From: Mesorhizobium denitrificans
Lineage (GTDB): Bacteria; Pseudomonadota; Alphaproteobacteria; Rhizobiales; Rhizobiaceae
Assembly: GCF_003403035.1 (NCBI RefSeq)
Contig: NZ_QURN01000006.1
Location: 1 to 64,000, forward strand
Direction: 5' to 3'
DNA length: 64,000 nucleotides
The notes beneath the pieces are model-generated. The model had not been told where the DNA came from. It searched no databases and saw nothing but the letters and a program-made list of their open reading frames with translations. Positions 46,749-56,750 of the stretch are shown here, piece after piece. Position 1 is the stretch's first letter, and each line of letters begins with the position of its first letter. Both the position numbers and the translations under genes were made by a program.

Positions 46749-47996
46749 TTGTCCAAGGACAATCGGGACATTGCAATTATCGGCGGCGGCATCATCGGGA
46801 TTGCCGCTGCTGCCTATCTCGCGGAAGCGGGGCGCAAGGTCACTGTGTTTGATCGTACCGGCATTTGCGAGGAAACCAGTTCCGGCAATGCCGCCGCTTT
46901 TGCTTTCTCCGATGTGCTGCCGCTTGCCCACAAGGGCATGATGCGCAACCTGCCGCGCTGGCTGAGCGACCCGCTCGGCCCGCTGGCAATCCCACCCAGC
47001 TATCTGCCAAAACTTCTGCCGTGGCTGTTTCGTTTCTGGCGTGCGGGCTCCAGGGCCAATTATGAAAATGCGCTGGCCGCGCAGGTTGCCTTGATGCAGC
47101 TCGCAGAGGCGGAATGGGGCGCGCTTATGGATCGCTCCGGCACGCGGTCCTTTCTGCGTGAAGATGGTTCGTTGGAGCTTTATGAGAGCGAGAGCGAATT
47201 CCAGTCCGCATTGCCGGGCTGGCAGGCGCGCGCACGGTTCGGCATCAATTTCGAGCATGTTGCGCGCGATGATCTTGGCAAACTTCAGCCGGGCCTGTCG
47301 CCGCGCTTTATTCGTGGCACGTTTGTTTCGGGCTGGAAGACGGTCAGCAACCCGCAGGATCTCGGCAAGGCCATCTGGCGCTATGCGGAATCCAATGGCG
47401 CGCGTTTCGTCCACAACCTGGTCAAGGACGCCACGCCCAGCGGCAACGGCGTAACGCTCACGTTTGATGACGGCAAAACCGTAGAGGCGTCTCGCCTGAT
47501 CATTGCCGCTGGCGCGTGGTCACATCTGCTTGCGCGCAGCTTTGGCGACAGCGTGCCGCTGGAAACGGAACGCGGCTACAACACGACATTTCCTGCCGCC
47601 GCCTTCGACATAAAGCTTCAGCTCATCTTTTCCAGCCACGGCTTCGTCATCACCCCGCTGCAAGGTGCGGTGCGCGTCGGTGGAGCGGTGGAGCTTGGCG
47701 GGTTGCGCCTGCCGCCAAATTACAAGCGCTCGAAAGCGATGGTTGAGAAGGTCAAGGCATTCCTGCCGGGCTTCGACAGTCGCGATGGTCGCGAATGGAT
47801 GGGCTATCGGCCATCCTTGCCCGATTCGCTTCCCGTCATTGGTGCATCGCGCGCAAATTCATCGGTACTTTATGCCTTCGGTCACGGGCATCTTGGGCTG
47901 ACACAGGCTGCGGCGACAGGGCGCTTGATCCGCGACCTTGTGCTCGGCCAAACATTGCCTGTCGATCTGAAACCTTTTTCGGCCCAGCGTTTCTAA
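46749..47996 (+). CDS. FAD-dependent D-hydroxyproline dehydrogenase (DadA-like)
   Basis: This is a 415-residue DAO-type flavoprotein with IAIIGGGIIGIAAAAYLAEA at the N-terminus, SSGNAAAFAFSDVLPLAHKG and a C-terminal FGHGHLGLTQAAATG. It is related to DadA at 40538 but distinct. In this cluster it should oxidise cis-4-hydroxy-D-proline to pyrroline-4-hydroxy-2-carboxylate. The start is TTG 46749 with GAGGCGGG just upstream. Confidence 0.87.
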   Translation: MSKDNRDIAIIGGGIIGIAAAAYLAEAGRKVTVFDRTGICEETSSGNAAAFAFSDVLPLAHKGMMRNLPRWLSDPLGPLAIPPSYLPKLLPWLFRFWRAGSRANYENALAAQVALMQLAEAEWGALMDRSGTRSFLREDGSLELYESESEFQSALPGWQARARFGINFEHVARDDLGKLQPGLSPRFIRGTFVSGWKTVSNPQDLGKAIWRYAESNGARFVHNLVKDATPSGNGVTLTFDDGKTVEASRLIIAAGAWSHLLARSFGDSVPLETERGYNTTFPAAAFDIKLQLIFSSHGFVITPLQGAVRVGGAVELGGLRLPPNYKRSKAMVEKVKAFLPGFDSRDGREWMGYRPSLPDSLPVIGASRANSSVLYAFGHGHLGLTQAAATGRLIRDLVLGQTLPVDLKPFSAQRF

Positions 47997-48006
47997 TGGA
48001 GTAAAA

Positions 48007-49008
48007 ATGGCCCGCAACACCTTCACTTGCATCGATGGGCATACGTGCGGCAATCCTGTGCGCCTCGTGGCGGGCGGTGGTCCGCTGCTCCAGGGCAATT
48101 CCATGATGGAGCGCCGCGCGCATTTCCTCGCGGAATTTGACTGGATACGCACCGGCCTCATGTTTGAGCCGCGCGGTCACGACATGATGTCCGGGTCGAT
48201 CCTTTATCCGCCGACACGCGATGATTGCGACATCGGCATCCTGTTCATTGAGACGTCCGGCTGTCTGCCCATGTGCGGGCATGGGACTATTGGCACCGTC
48301 ACGATGGCAATCGAGAACGGGCTGGTGCGACCCAGAACGCCGGGCCGTCTCAATCTTGATACGCCTGCCGGTCTGGTCGTCGCCGAATACAAGCAGGTCG
48401 GGGACTATGTCGAAGAAGTGCGAATCACCAATGTCCCGTCATTCCTTTATGCGGAGGGGCTAACCGTCGATTGCCCTGTGCTGGGCGAAATTGTTGTGGA
48501 TGTCGCCTATGGCGGCAATTTCTATGCCATCGTCGACCCACAGAAGAACTTCCGCGACATGGCGGATTACAGCGCTGGCGAGTTGATCGCATGGAGCCCA
48601 ATCGTACGCCAGCGCCTGAACGAGAAGTACAGCTTCGTTCATCCAGAGAAGCCCGAGATTGACCGGTTAAGCCATATGCTCTGGACCGGCGCGCCCATCA
48701 CGCCGGAAGGCGATGCGCGCAACGCGGTGTTCTATGGCGACAAGGCTATTGACCGTTCCCCCTGCGGTACGGGCACGTCGGCCCGCATGGCGCAACTGCA
48801 CGCCAAAGGCAAGCTCAAGGTCGGCGAAAACTTCAATCACGAGTCCATCATCGGGTCGCTGTTCAAAGGCCGCGTCGAGCGCGAAGTCACTGTCGCAAAC
48901 AAGACCGGCATCATTCCGTCGATTGGCGGCTGGGCGCGCATGACCGGCTACAACACGATTTTCATCGACGACCGCGATCCGTTTGCCCAAGGGTTCATCG
49001 TCAAATAA
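48007..49008 (+). CDS. 4-hydroxyproline 2-epimerase (proline racemase family)
   Basis: The 333-residue enzyme inverts trans-4-hydroxy-L-proline to cis-4-hydroxy-D-proline without a cofactor. Both catalytic cysteines are present: MCGHGTIG and DRSPCGTGTSA. The Cys pair separates epimerases/racemases from the Ser-containing dehydratase members. The related Brucella protein PrpA is known as a B-cell mitogen and has hydroxyproline epimerase activity. GGAG lies just before the ATG. Confidence 0.93.
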   Translation: MARNTFTCIDGHTCGNPVRLVAGGGPLLQGNSMMERRAHFLAEFDWIRTGLMFEPRGHDMMSGSILYPPTRDDCDIGILFIETSGCLPMCGHGTIGTVTMAIENGLVRPRTPGRLNLDTPAGLVVAEYKQVGDYVEEVRITNVPSFLYAEGLTVDCPVLGEIVVDVAYGGNFYAIVDPQKNFRDMADYSAGELIAWSPIVRQRLNEKYSFVHPEKPEIDRLSHMLWTGAPITPEGDARNAVFYGDKAIDRSPCGTGTSARMAQLHAKGKLKVGENFNHESIIGSLFKGRVEREVTVANKTGIIPSIGGWARMTGYNTIFIDDRDPFAQGFIVK

Positions 49009-49281
49009 TGCGCAAAAATGCGCAAGAATACACAGGTTAAAAAGTTTCTTTGTGAGGAGGTGCTAAAATATCTGGATTCCTGTTTCGGTTTGCGCTAGCG
49101 AAGCGCCGAAATTGGGAGAGGGGATAGAAAATAGGACTGCAACAGCGAGTCGCGGCTTCATCAGAGTTGAAGAAGCCGGCAAGAAATGGCGTTGCATTCC
49201 TTAGCCAATCGCTTAGGACTATCAGAACAACATAACGGAATGCGACCGGCAACGGCGACATTCCTGGGGAGCAATGCAGCT
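49009..49281. other. Leader region of the liv operon
   Basis: The 273 bases before livH hold no supported gene. TTCGG (49085-49089) and CCGAA (49107-49111) with inner GCGC pairing form a small stem-loop that could be a leader structure. GGGG at 49267-49270 is the livH ribosome site. Confidence 0.4.
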
Positions 49282-50184
49282 ATGCAGTACTTTATCCAGC
49301 AGCTTGTGAATGGGCTGACGCTGGGGGCTATCTATGGTTTGATCGCGATCGGCTATACGATGGTCTACGGCATCGTCGGCATGATCAACTTCGCTCACGG
49401 CGATATTTTTATGGTTGGCGCATTTGTCGCGCTTATCGTCTTTCTCATCCTCACATCGGTCTTCGCCGGAATAAACGTCGTTTTGTTCCTGCTGATCATG
49501 ATGGTCGTCGCGATGGTGATGACCAGCCTGTACAATTGGACGATTGAGAAGGTCGCTTATCGGCCACTGCGCGGATCGTTCCGCCTCGCGCCGTTGATCA
49601 CCGCGATCGGCATGTCGATCGTCCTGTCCAACTTCGTGCAGGTTACGCAGGGTCCGCGCAACAAGCCGATCCCGCCGCTCATCACCGAGGTTTACAACGT
49701 CGGCGGTATCTCGATCTCGCTCAAGCAGTTGGTGATCGTTGTGGTTACGGCGCTGTTGCTGGCGGTGTTCTGGTACCTGGTCAACAAGACGGCTCTGGGT
49801 CGTGCGCAGCGCGCTTGTGAGCAGGACCGCAAGATGGCGTCTTTGCTTGGCATCGATGTGGACAAGACGATCTCGATCACCTTTATCATGGGTGCTGCGC
49901 TCGCCGCCGTCGCGGGTACGCTCTACCTCATGTACTACGGCGTGGTGTCCTTCTCCGATGGCTTCGTTCCGGGTGTGAAGGCGTTTACCGCCGCAGTTCT
50001 AGGTGGCATAGGCTCGCTGCCGGGTGCCGTCATCGGTGGTGTCCTGATCGGTCTAATCGAATCTCTTTGGTCAGCCTATTTCTCGATCGACTACAAGGAC
50101 GTTGCTGCGTTCTCGATACTTGCGATCGTGCTGATCTTCCTGCCGTCCGGCATTCTTGGCCGGCCTGAAGTTGAAAAGGTCTGA
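49282..50184 (+). CDS. livH: Branched-chain amino-acid ABC transporter, permease LivH
   Basis: This is a 300-residue inner-membrane permease starting MQYFIQQLVNGLTLGAIYGL, with GMINFAHGDIFMVGAF and the EAA-like RALGRA loop region (RAQRACEQDRKMASLLGID). ATG 49282 is chosen because family members begin here and CTGGGGAGC precedes it; an in-frame codon 96 bases upstream lacks similarity. It should pair with LivM. Confidence 0.95.
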   Translation: MQYFIQQLVNGLTLGAIYGLIAIGYTMVYGIVGMINFAHGDIFMVGAFVALIVFLILTSVFAGINVVLFLLIMMVVAMVMTSLYNWTIEKVAYRPLRGSFRLAPLITAIGMSIVLSNFVQVTQGPRNKPIPPLITEVYNVGGISISLKQLVIVVVTALLLAVFWYLVNKTALGRAQRACEQDRKMASLLGIDVDKTISITFIMGAALAAVAGTLYLMYYGVVSFSDGFVPGVKAFTAAVLGGIGSLPGAVIGGVLIGLIESLWSAYFSIDYKDVAAFSILAIVLIFLPSGILGRPEVEKV

Positions 50185-50187
50185 CCC

Positions 50188-51567
50188 ATGGCCGCTGTTG
50201 AAAAAAGCGAACCAGAAAACAATTTTGCGTTGGCGTTGCGCGAGGCATTTTATGCCGGGCTGCTTTCCTTCGGGTTGTTCTTCCTCTTTGTCGGTCTTGA
50301 AACCACGCAGAATATCCGGAACGAGTTGATCCTCGTTCAGCGTTGGGGCCTGCTGGCAACTCTTGTTGCGCTGGTAATGGTTGTCCGCTTCGTGTTCGTT
50401 GCGTTCATCCTTCCAGCGGCGGAGCGTCGCAAGGCGCACAAGGCTGCTTCGAATGTTGTCGCGGAGCCGAATTTTGTGAGCCGGAATTTCTCCAAGCTCG
50501 CAATCGCGTTCCTTGTCATTTTCCCGGCCATTGCGATCACTCTTTCGGGGCTGCAAGGCTCGCTGAAGTGGATCGACAATTTCGGCATCCAGATCCTTAT
50601 CTATGTGATGCTTGCATGGGGCCTGAATATCGTTGTCGGCCTCGCTGGTTTGCTTGATCTGGGATATGTCGCCTTCTATGCGGTTGGTGCTTATTCCTAT
50701 GCGCTGCTCGGGCACTATTTCGGTCTATCCTTCTGGATATTGTTGCCGATGGCCGGCATTCTCGCCGCCTTCTGGGGGGTGATCCTCGGCTTCCCGGTGT
50801 TGCGTTTGCGCGGTGACTATCTTGCAATCGTCACGCTGGCTTTCGGTGAAATCATCCGCCTCGTGCTCATCAATTGGCGCGAAGTCACCAATGGTGCGGC
50901 TGGTATATCCGGCATTCCGAAAATCAGCTTCTTCGGGCTCTTCACGTTCAACGTTTCGGACCCGAATTACATCGCCAAGGTTTTCGACCTTCCAACGTCG
51001 AGCGTGTATTACAAGATATTCTTGTACTATCTCATCCTCGCGCTGTGTCTGCTCACTGCCTATGTGACCATTCGGCTTCGTCGTATGCCAATCGGTCGCG
51101 CATGGGAGGCGCTTCGTGAAGACGAAATCGCTTGCCGCTCGCTGGGCATCAATACGACGACAACGAAGCTGACGGCGTTCTCAATCGGTGCAATGTTTGC
51201 AGGGTTTGCCGGTTCGTTCTTTGCTGCTCGCCAGGGTTTCGTGAGCCCAGAATCCTTCATCTTCATCGAGTCTGCAATCATTCTTGCGATCGTTGTTCTC
51301 GGTGGCATGGGATCGCTCATCGGCATCGCGATTGCTGCGGCGGTTATGATCGGCGGCACCGAGCTTCTGCGCGAATTGCAGTTCCTCAAGGTAGTGTTTG
51401 GCCCAGACTTTACGCCTGAACTCTACCGCATGTTGCTGTTTGGTCTGGCGATGGTTGTGGTGATGCTGTGGAAGCCGCGTGGCTTCGTCGGTAGCCGCGA
51501 GCCCACTGCCTTCCTGCACGAGAGAAAGACTGTCTCTGCCTCCTTCACCAAGGAAGGACACGGCTGA
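50188..51567 (+). CDS. livM: Branched-chain amino-acid ABC transporter, permease LivM
   Basis: The 459-residue permease has the LivM core ([66 protein letters not shown]). An extra N-terminal ~115 residues with two membrane segments is usual in alphaproteobacterial LivM. Its stop overlaps the livG start (TGATG). Confidence 0.94.
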   Translation: MAAVEKSEPENNFALALREAFYAGLLSFGLFFLFVGLETTQNIRNELILVQRWGLLATLVALVMVVRFVFVAFILPAAERRKAHKAASNVVAEPNFVSRNFSKLAIAFLVIFPAIAITLSGLQGSLKWIDNFGIQILIYVMLAWGLNIVVGLAGLLDLGYVAFYAVGAYSYALLGHYFGLSFWILLPMAGILAAFWGVILGFPVLRLRGDYLAIVTLAFGEIIRLVLINWREVTNGAAGISGIPKISFFGLFTFNVSDPNYIAKVFDLPTSSVYYKIFLYYLILALCLLTAYVTIRLRRMPIGRAWEALREDEIACRSLGINTTTTKLTAFSIGAMFAGFAGSFFAARQGFVSPESFIFIESAIILAIVVLGGMGSLIGIAIAAAVMIGGTELLRELQFLKVVFGPDFTPELYRMLLFGLAMVVVMLWKPRGFVGSREPTAFLHERKTVSASFTKEGHG

Positions 51568-52961
51568 TGAATACGAGCGTATCAGGCATGAATGAACCCA
51601 TACTCAAGGTCGAACATCTGTCGATGAAGTTCGGCGGACTGGTCGCGATCGGTGACCTCTCGTTCGAAGCCAGGCGCGGTGAAATTACCGCGCTGATTGG
51701 CCCGAACGGTGCCGGCAAGACAACGGTGTTCAATTGCATCACCGGTTTCTACAAGCCGACTGAGGGCATGATAACCCTCACCTCGAAAGACGGTACCCAG
51801 TATTTGCTGGAACGTCTGCCGGGCCACGACATCAACAAGCGCGCGAAAGTCGCGCGTACTTTCCAGAACATCCGCCTGTTCTCGGGCATGACCGTTTTGG
51901 AAAATCTTCTGGTTGCTCAGCACAACAAGCTGATGAAGGCTTCCGGCTTTACCATCATGGGCCTGCTCGGCATTGGTGGTTATAAAGCAGCGGCCAATGA
52001 ATCGATCGAGTTGGCGAAGTTCTGGCTCGACAAGGCGGATCTGACAAGCCGCGCGGATGATCCAGCCGGTTCGCTGCCATATGGTGATCAGCGTCGACTC
52101 GAAATTGCACGTGCAATGTGCACGATGCCGGAACTGCTTTGTCTCGACGAGCCGGCTGCAGGTCTGAACCCTCGCGAATCCCTTGCGCTCAACACCTTGC
52201 TCAACGACATCAAGGACACGACCGGAACGTCGATCCTTCTCATCGAGCATGACATGTCGGTCGTCATGCAGATTTCCGACCACGTCGTGGTGCTTGAATA
52301 TGGTCGCAAGATTTCGGATGGCGACCCGTCGTTCGTGAAGAGCGATCCGCGCGTTATCGCCGCCTATCTCGGCGTCGAAGACGAAGAGGTGGAGGACGTG
52401 CTCGTCCAGGTCGGTGACGAGGAAGTCATCGAGCAACTGGACGGTGAGCCGGATCCGGCCCATGGTCCGGGTGCGTCGTCCTCCTTCATGGCCGGGCCGA
52501 TAAGCGACACCATCGGGCACAGCGATCCAGACGGTGAAGTAATGCGGGTTTCGCCCGGCGCTTCCAAGGCGGCACAAGTCGACGCATTGAGCAAGCGGGC
52601 AGCCAGTGCTCCGGCGAAAGCGTCGAAGCCGGCATCGAAAAGCGCTGGATCAGCAAGGTCGACCAAGGCATCTAAATCCACAACCGGCTTGAGCATTTCC
52701 AACAAGCTGTCAACGCCGCGCGGTGGCAAGCCCGACGATCTCTTGCTCATCAAGGGCATCGGTCCGATCAACAAGCGCAAGCTGAATGAACACGGAATTT
52801 ATCATTTCGATCAGATCGCGGCGTGGAAGCATGCCGACATCGCAGCCGTCGAGGCTTATCTCGAGTTCGATGGCAGAATTGCGCGAGAGGATTGGATTGG
52901 TCAGGCGAAGCAGCTAGCGGCGAAATCCGCCAAGCCGGCCAAGCGTGGGAGCACTAAATAA
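51567..52961 (+). CDS. livG: LivG ATPase with a C-terminal helix-hairpin-helix-like extension
   Basis: Residues 1-270 are a normal LivG ATPase (GPNGAGKTTVFN, LPYGDQRRLEIARA, LLCLDEPAAGLN, LIEHDMSVV). Ordinary LivG stops near 255-290. This protein runs to 464 with an acidic linker, an Ala/Ser/Lys-rich stretch (about 330-385) and a final folded unit (about 390-455) containing DDLLLIKGIGPINKRKLNEH and AREDWIGQAKQLA. The latter resembles the helix-hairpin-helix tails found on NuoE and some L21 proteins of this order. Its purpose on a transporter ATPase is unknown. Confidence 0.92.
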   Translation: MNTSVSGMNEPILKVEHLSMKFGGLVAIGDLSFEARRGEITALIGPNGAGKTTVFNCITGFYKPTEGMITLTSKDGTQYLLERLPGHDINKRAKVARTFQNIRLFSGMTVLENLLVAQHNKLMKASGFTIMGLLGIGGYKAAANESIELAKFWLDKADLTSRADDPAGSLPYGDQRRLEIARAMCTMPELLCLDEPAAGLNPRESLALNTLLNDIKDTTGTSILLIEHDMSVVMQISDHVVVLEYGRKISDGDPSFVKSDPRVIAAYLGVEDEEVEDVLVQVGDEEVIEQLDGEPDPAHGPGASSSFMAGPISDTIGHSDPDGEVMRVSPGASKAAQVDALSKRAASAPAKASKPASKSAGSARSTKASKSTTGLSISNKLSTPRGGKPDDLLLIKGIGPINKRKLNEHGIYHFDQIAAWKHADIAAVEAYLEFDGRIAREDWIGQAKQLAAKSAKPAKRGSTK

Positions 52962-53689
52962 TGTCGAATGGTCCGCTCCTACAAATTCGCGGCGTCGAAA
53001 CTTTCTACGGCAATATTCGCGCGCTCAATGGCGTGAATGTTGACGTCAATGCAGGCGAGATTGTCACGATCATCGGCGCAAACGGCGCCGGAAAATCCAC
53101 GCTAATGATGACGATCTTCGGTAGCCCGCGCGCGCGTGCTGGCCAGATCACATTCGATGGCACGGATATCACGAACATGCCGACCCACGAGATTGCGCGG
53201 CTTCGTATCGCGCAATCACCGGAAGGCCGCCGCATTTTCCCGCGCATGACCGTTCTGGAAAATCTTCAGATGGGCGCCAGCCTCGATAATCTGAAATATT
53301 TCGATGAGGACGTGGAGAAGGTCTTTACGCTTTTCCCGCGCCTCAAGGAACGCATTACACAGCGCGGCGGCACGCTTTCGGGTGGCGAGCAGCAAATGCT
53401 TTCGATTGGCCGCGCGCTAATGGCGCGTCCGAAGCTGTTGCTACTCGATGAGCCATCACTCGGTCTTGCTCCCTTGATCGTGAAGCAGATCTTCGAAGCA
53501 ATCCGGGAACTCAACAAGACCCAGAAACTGACAGTGTTCCTGGTCGAGCAAAATGCTTTCGGTGCGTTGAAGCTTGCGCATCGCGGATATGTTCTGGTCA
53601 ACGGTAACGTCACGATGAGCGGTTCGGGCAAGGATTTGCTTTCAAATCCGGAAGTGCGCGCCGCCTATCTCGAAGGCGGAAGGCATTGA
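52961..53689 (+). CDS. livF: Branched-chain amino-acid ABC transporter, ATPase LivF
   Basis: This 242-residue ATPase has IIGANGAGKSTLMMTIFG, LSGGEQQMLSIGRALM, LLLLDEPSLGLAP and VEQNAFGAL. It pairs with LivG on the cytoplasmic side of LivHM. It starts on the last base of livG (overlap of one) and is of normal length. Confidence 0.96.
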   Translation: MSNGPLLQIRGVETFYGNIRALNGVNVDVNAGEIVTIIGANGAGKSTLMMTIFGSPRARAGQITFDGTDITNMPTHEIARLRIAQSPEGRRIFPRMTVLENLQMGASLDNLKYFDEDVEKVFTLFPRLKERITQRGGTLSGGEQQMLSIGRALMARPKLLLLDEPSLGLAPLIVKQIFEAIRELNKTQKLTVFLVEQNAFGALKLAHRGYVLVNGNVTMSGSGKDLLSNPEVRAAYLEGGRH

Positions 53690-53748
53690 TGTTTCGCTCG
53701 GTCTGGTTGCAGGCATGAAGACGGCAAGCAAGGTTTAGGAATCGAACA

Positions 53749-54096
53749 ATGCAAGGAATTCTCTACGAAGAAGCCTCCATCTGGCAGTTCTTTTTCGTGA
53801 CTCTCGTGCTCGGCGGGTGGGCGGCCTGGATGACGGGCAAGGCTTGTGCGCAGACGTGGCGGCCATATCTTACGCTCGTGCTTTATTTGATGGGGCTGGG
53901 TGTTGGCGTGCGCTTCATTCACCACGCGCTTTTCGACGGCACGATGTTCTCGCTGAGATATTATATTGTCGATACGATCGTGCTGCTCGTGTTCGGCATC
54001 CTCGGCTATAAGTATACGCGAACCAACCAAATGGTTAGCCAGTACCACTGGTTGTATGAACGTGCTTCACCCCTCAGCTGGAGGGCAAGAAGCTAA
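53749..54096 (+). CDS. DUF6867 small membrane protein of the liv operon
   Basis: The 115-residue protein has three hydrophobic segments and starts MQGILYEEASIWQFFFVTLV. Proteins like this are found inside branched-chain amino-acid transporter operons of alphaproteobacteria. No function is known; an accessory part of the permease is inferred from position. Confidence 0.75.
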   Translation: MQGILYEEASIWQFFFVTLVLGGWAAWMTGKACAQTWRPYLTLVLYLMGLGVGVRFIHHALFDGTMFSLRYYIVDTIVLLVFGILGYKYTRTNQMVSQYHWLYERASPLSWRARS

Positions 54097-54230
54097 GCTT
54101 CGCCAATACAACCTCGTAAGGGGGAATTGGCGTGACAAGTGCTGTAAAATCAGCATTGTACCTTTTCTGCGATTGGGTGGGCATCGCCGAAATTCAACCA
54201 AACGCCCACTCATTTAATGGGAGCCACTCT

Positions 54231-55346
54231 ATGAAGAAAACTCTTTTGTCCGCCGTTGCCATGACCGCGCTCGTCGCGTTCTCCGGCAGCGCATGGGCGG
54301 ATATCACGGTCGGTGTCGCCGGCCCGATCACTGGTCCAAACGCCGCTTTCGGTGCACAGCTGCAGAAGGGCGCTGAACAGGCCGCTGCTGACATCAATGC
54401 TGCCGGTGGCATCAACGGTGAGCAGGTGAAGGTTGTCGTCGGTGACGACGTTTCCGATCCGAAGCAGGGCATCTCCGTCGCGAACAAGTTCGTCGCTGAC
54501 GGCGTGAAGTTCGTTGTCGGTCACTTCAACTCGGGCGTTTCGATCCCCGCTTCTGAAGTTTACGCTGAAAACGGCATCCTCGAAATCACCCCGGCTGCTA
54601 CCAACCCGGTGTTCACCGAGCGTGGTCTCTGGAACGTGTTCCGCACCTGCGGCCGCGATGACCAGCAGGGCGTCGTTGCCGGCAAGTACCTTGTAGACCA
54701 CTTCAAGGATGCGAAGATCGCAATCGTGCACGACAAGACCCCATACGGTCAGGGCCTTGCAGACGAGACCAAAAAGGCGATGAACGCTGGCGGTCTGCAG
54801 GAAGTCATGTACGAAGGCGTGAACATCGGCGACAAGGACTTCTCCGCCCTTATCGGCAAGATGAAGGAAGCTGGCGTCTCGATCATCTATTGGGGCGGCC
54901 TGCACACGGAAGCTGGTCTGATCATCCGTCAGGCTGCTGACCAGGGTCTCAAGGCTACGCTCGTTTCGGGCGACGGCATTGTGTCGAACGAACTCGCTTC
55001 GATCGCTGGTGACGCAGTTGCCGGTACCTTGAACACCTTCGGTCCAGATCCGACACTGGATCCGGCCAACAAGGAACTGGTTGAGAAGTTCAAGGCTGCT
55101 GGCTTCAACCCTGAAGCTTACACGCTGTATTCCTATGCAGCGATGCAGGTGATCGCGGAAGCTGCAAAGGCAGCTAATTCGACCGACCCGCAGGAAGTTG
55201 CCAAGGCTATCAAGGCAAACACCTTCAAGACCGTGCTCGGTGAAATGGGCTTCGACGAGAAGGGTGATCCGAAGCTGCCAGGCTACATCATGTACGAATG
55301 GGTCAAGGGCGACGACGGCAAGTACACCTACAAGCCGCAGAAATAA
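54231..55346 (+). CDS. livK: Branched-chain amino-acid-binding protein LivK/LivJ
   Basis: This is a 371-residue periplasmic binding protein. A signal peptide (1-23, ending SAWA) is followed by the Leu/Ile/Val-binding fold ([37 protein letters not shown]). It is the substrate receptor of the liv importer. ATG 54231 follows GGGAG; an in-frame codon 99 bases upstream adds no signal-like sequence. A strong terminator ends the operon. Confidence 0.95.
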   Translation: MKKTLLSAVAMTALVAFSGSAWADITVGVAGPITGPNAAFGAQLQKGAEQAAADINAAGGINGEQVKVVVGDDVSDPKQGISVANKFVADGVKFVVGHFNSGVSIPASEVYAENGILEITPAATNPVFTERGLWNVFRTCGRDDQQGVVAGKYLVDHFKDAKIAIVHDKTPYGQGLADETKKAMNAGGLQEVMYEGVNIGDKDFSALIGKMKEAGVSIIYWGGLHTEAGLIIRQAADQGLKATLVSGDGIVSNELASIAGDAVAGTLNTFGPDPTLDPANKELVEKFKAAGFNPEAYTLYSYAAMQVIAEAAKAANSTDPQEVAKAIKANTFKTVLGEMGFDEKGDPKLPGYIMYEWVKGDDGKYTYKPQK

Positions 55347-55367
55347 GCCTTAGCGCTCAATAAAAAG

Positions 55368-55400
55368 GCCCGGCGGAGCAATCCGCCGGGCTTTTGTTTT
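55368..55400 (+). terminator. Rho-independent terminator after livK
   Basis: GCCCGGCGGA (55368-55377; first base G55368) pairs over ten bases with TCCGCCGGGC (55382-55391) across a GCAA loop, followed by TTTTGTTTT. A preceding A-run makes it bidirectional, also serving the converging methyltransferase gene. Confidence 0.92.
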
Positions 55401-55427
55401 GCTTGCCAGAACGCGAAATCGGGCTGC

Positions 55428-56462
55428 TTAGCCCTTCATTACCACGCCGTAGATCACGTTGTGGTTGGCCCCGAAATACACATTCGCATCGATGATGGAA
55501 TTGTCGACGCTGCCTTCGATGATGCTCCACATCTGCTTTTCAGAGCGCAGCAGCAACGGCCAGTTCATGAAGGTTTCCATGAACCCGTCGTCAGCAATCC
55601 CCTGCGCGAAATTTGCAAACAGGAAGACGCCGCCGGGCTTGAGAAGGCGCAGGCAGCGTTGCGTCAGCTTGGTGGCGACATTTTGCGCCAGATAGTCATA
55701 AAGCCCAGCCGCATAGACCAGATCAAAGGTGCCGATGGAGTTCGTGCTGCCCAGAATGGTGCGCACCGAACCGTCGAGCGGCTCAACTGCGGTGCCTTTC
55801 CACTTTTCGCGAATGGTGGCGATGCTTTCGGGATCCTGGTCGAGAGCGACCCAGCGCTTCAGCTTTTTGTTTTTCAGCGCCTTGGAAAGTTCAGCCTCGC
55901 GCAGGTGTCCGGCCGCAATGGTGAAAACCTCGGTTCCGGGACCATTTGCCTCGGCAACTTCGTCCACTTTCGCTGCCAAAATTTCCCGGCGCTCGCGCAC
56001 CGCCTGCGAAGATGCGGAATCGCTCGTGCTGGCATAGAGTTGCTTGCCGAGATCGGAGGCATCTGCCAGGTCATTATCTGCACTCGGGTGGCGATAGATA
56101 AAGTCCAGAAGATGTGCGTCGCCGGAATAGCCGCGCGGCTTGGTGAAAGACCAGCGGGTGAAGGGGTCCTGGAGAAAGAAACTTGCAACTGGGTGCTGCT
56201 GCGCCAGCGGAATAAGTGCTTGCCAAACGCTCCCGGAATATTTGAGGCGAATTTTGTGGAGTTCTCGCGCGACCCGATTGATAATCGGAGCGGGCTCTGC
56301 TTCAGCGACGAATTGCTGATGGGCGAAATTCAGGATCAGCGCCATATGGGCGGCCGCTTCTTCGAACTGTGTTTCGAATGCGACTGGGCGCGGATGTGCG
56401 AATTCTCGAAGAAAAGCCTCCGGGGTGATCAGGCTTTTGCCATCAAGTGCGAACTCAGCCAA
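55428..56462 (-). CDS. Class I SAM-dependent methyltransferase (AAGHLREA type)
   Basis: The 344-residue protein has a helical N-terminal half and a Rossmann methyltransferase C-terminal half. The SAM motif is FTIAAGHLREAELS, followed by VALDQDPESIA, FDLVYAAGLYDYL and LLKPGGVFLFANF. The A(C/A)GHLREA motif is seen in methyltransferases annotated in relation to 3-hydroxypalmitate methyl ester (PhcB-like) synthesis, but the substrate here is unknown. It is transcribed opposite to its neighbours and on its own. Confidence 0.8.
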   Translation of the reverse strand: MAEFALDGKSLITPEAFLREFAHPRPVAFETQFEEAAAHMALILNFAHQQFVAEAEPAPIINRVARELHKIRLKYSGSVWQALIPLAQQHPVASFFLQDPFTRWSFTKPRGYSGDAHLLDFIYRHPSADNDLADASDLGKQLYASTSDSASSQAVRERREILAAKVDEVAEANGPGTEVFTIAAGHLREAELSKALKNKKLKRWVALDQDPESIATIREKWKGTAVEPLDGSVRTILGSTNSIGTFDLVYAAGLYDYLAQNVATKLTQRCLRLLKPGGVFLFANFAQGIADDGFMETFMNWPLLLRSEKQMWSIIEGSVDNSIIDANVYFGANHNVIYGVVMKG

Positions 56463-56750
56463 GTTAGGTACCTTTGTAATAAAAATGCGTGGGGTTTAGT
56501 CTCGGCACTCTGTCCAAATTGGCGAATCGAGCCAATCTAGTGCAGGATTGCGCGTGCCTCCTTTTCCTATGACACTTCGCCTTTAAATTAACTAAAATTT
56601 GGTTTGCTGCACTAGCATTCCTTAAGACCTGCCCCATTAATAATTTTATGGCGTCAGCGGGTCGCATTCGAGGCAGCAGGAGAGCTCTTTGTTGAATGCC
56701 CGTGACGGACTATTTTCACGCTGCTCTGTTGCAGTTGCACGGGCGGGTGG

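Noticed and set aside
55461-56540. 359-codon plus-strand open frame opposite the methyltransferase
   Set aside because: The minus-strand protein has SAM motifs and a normal length; the plus-strand frame has no family similarity.
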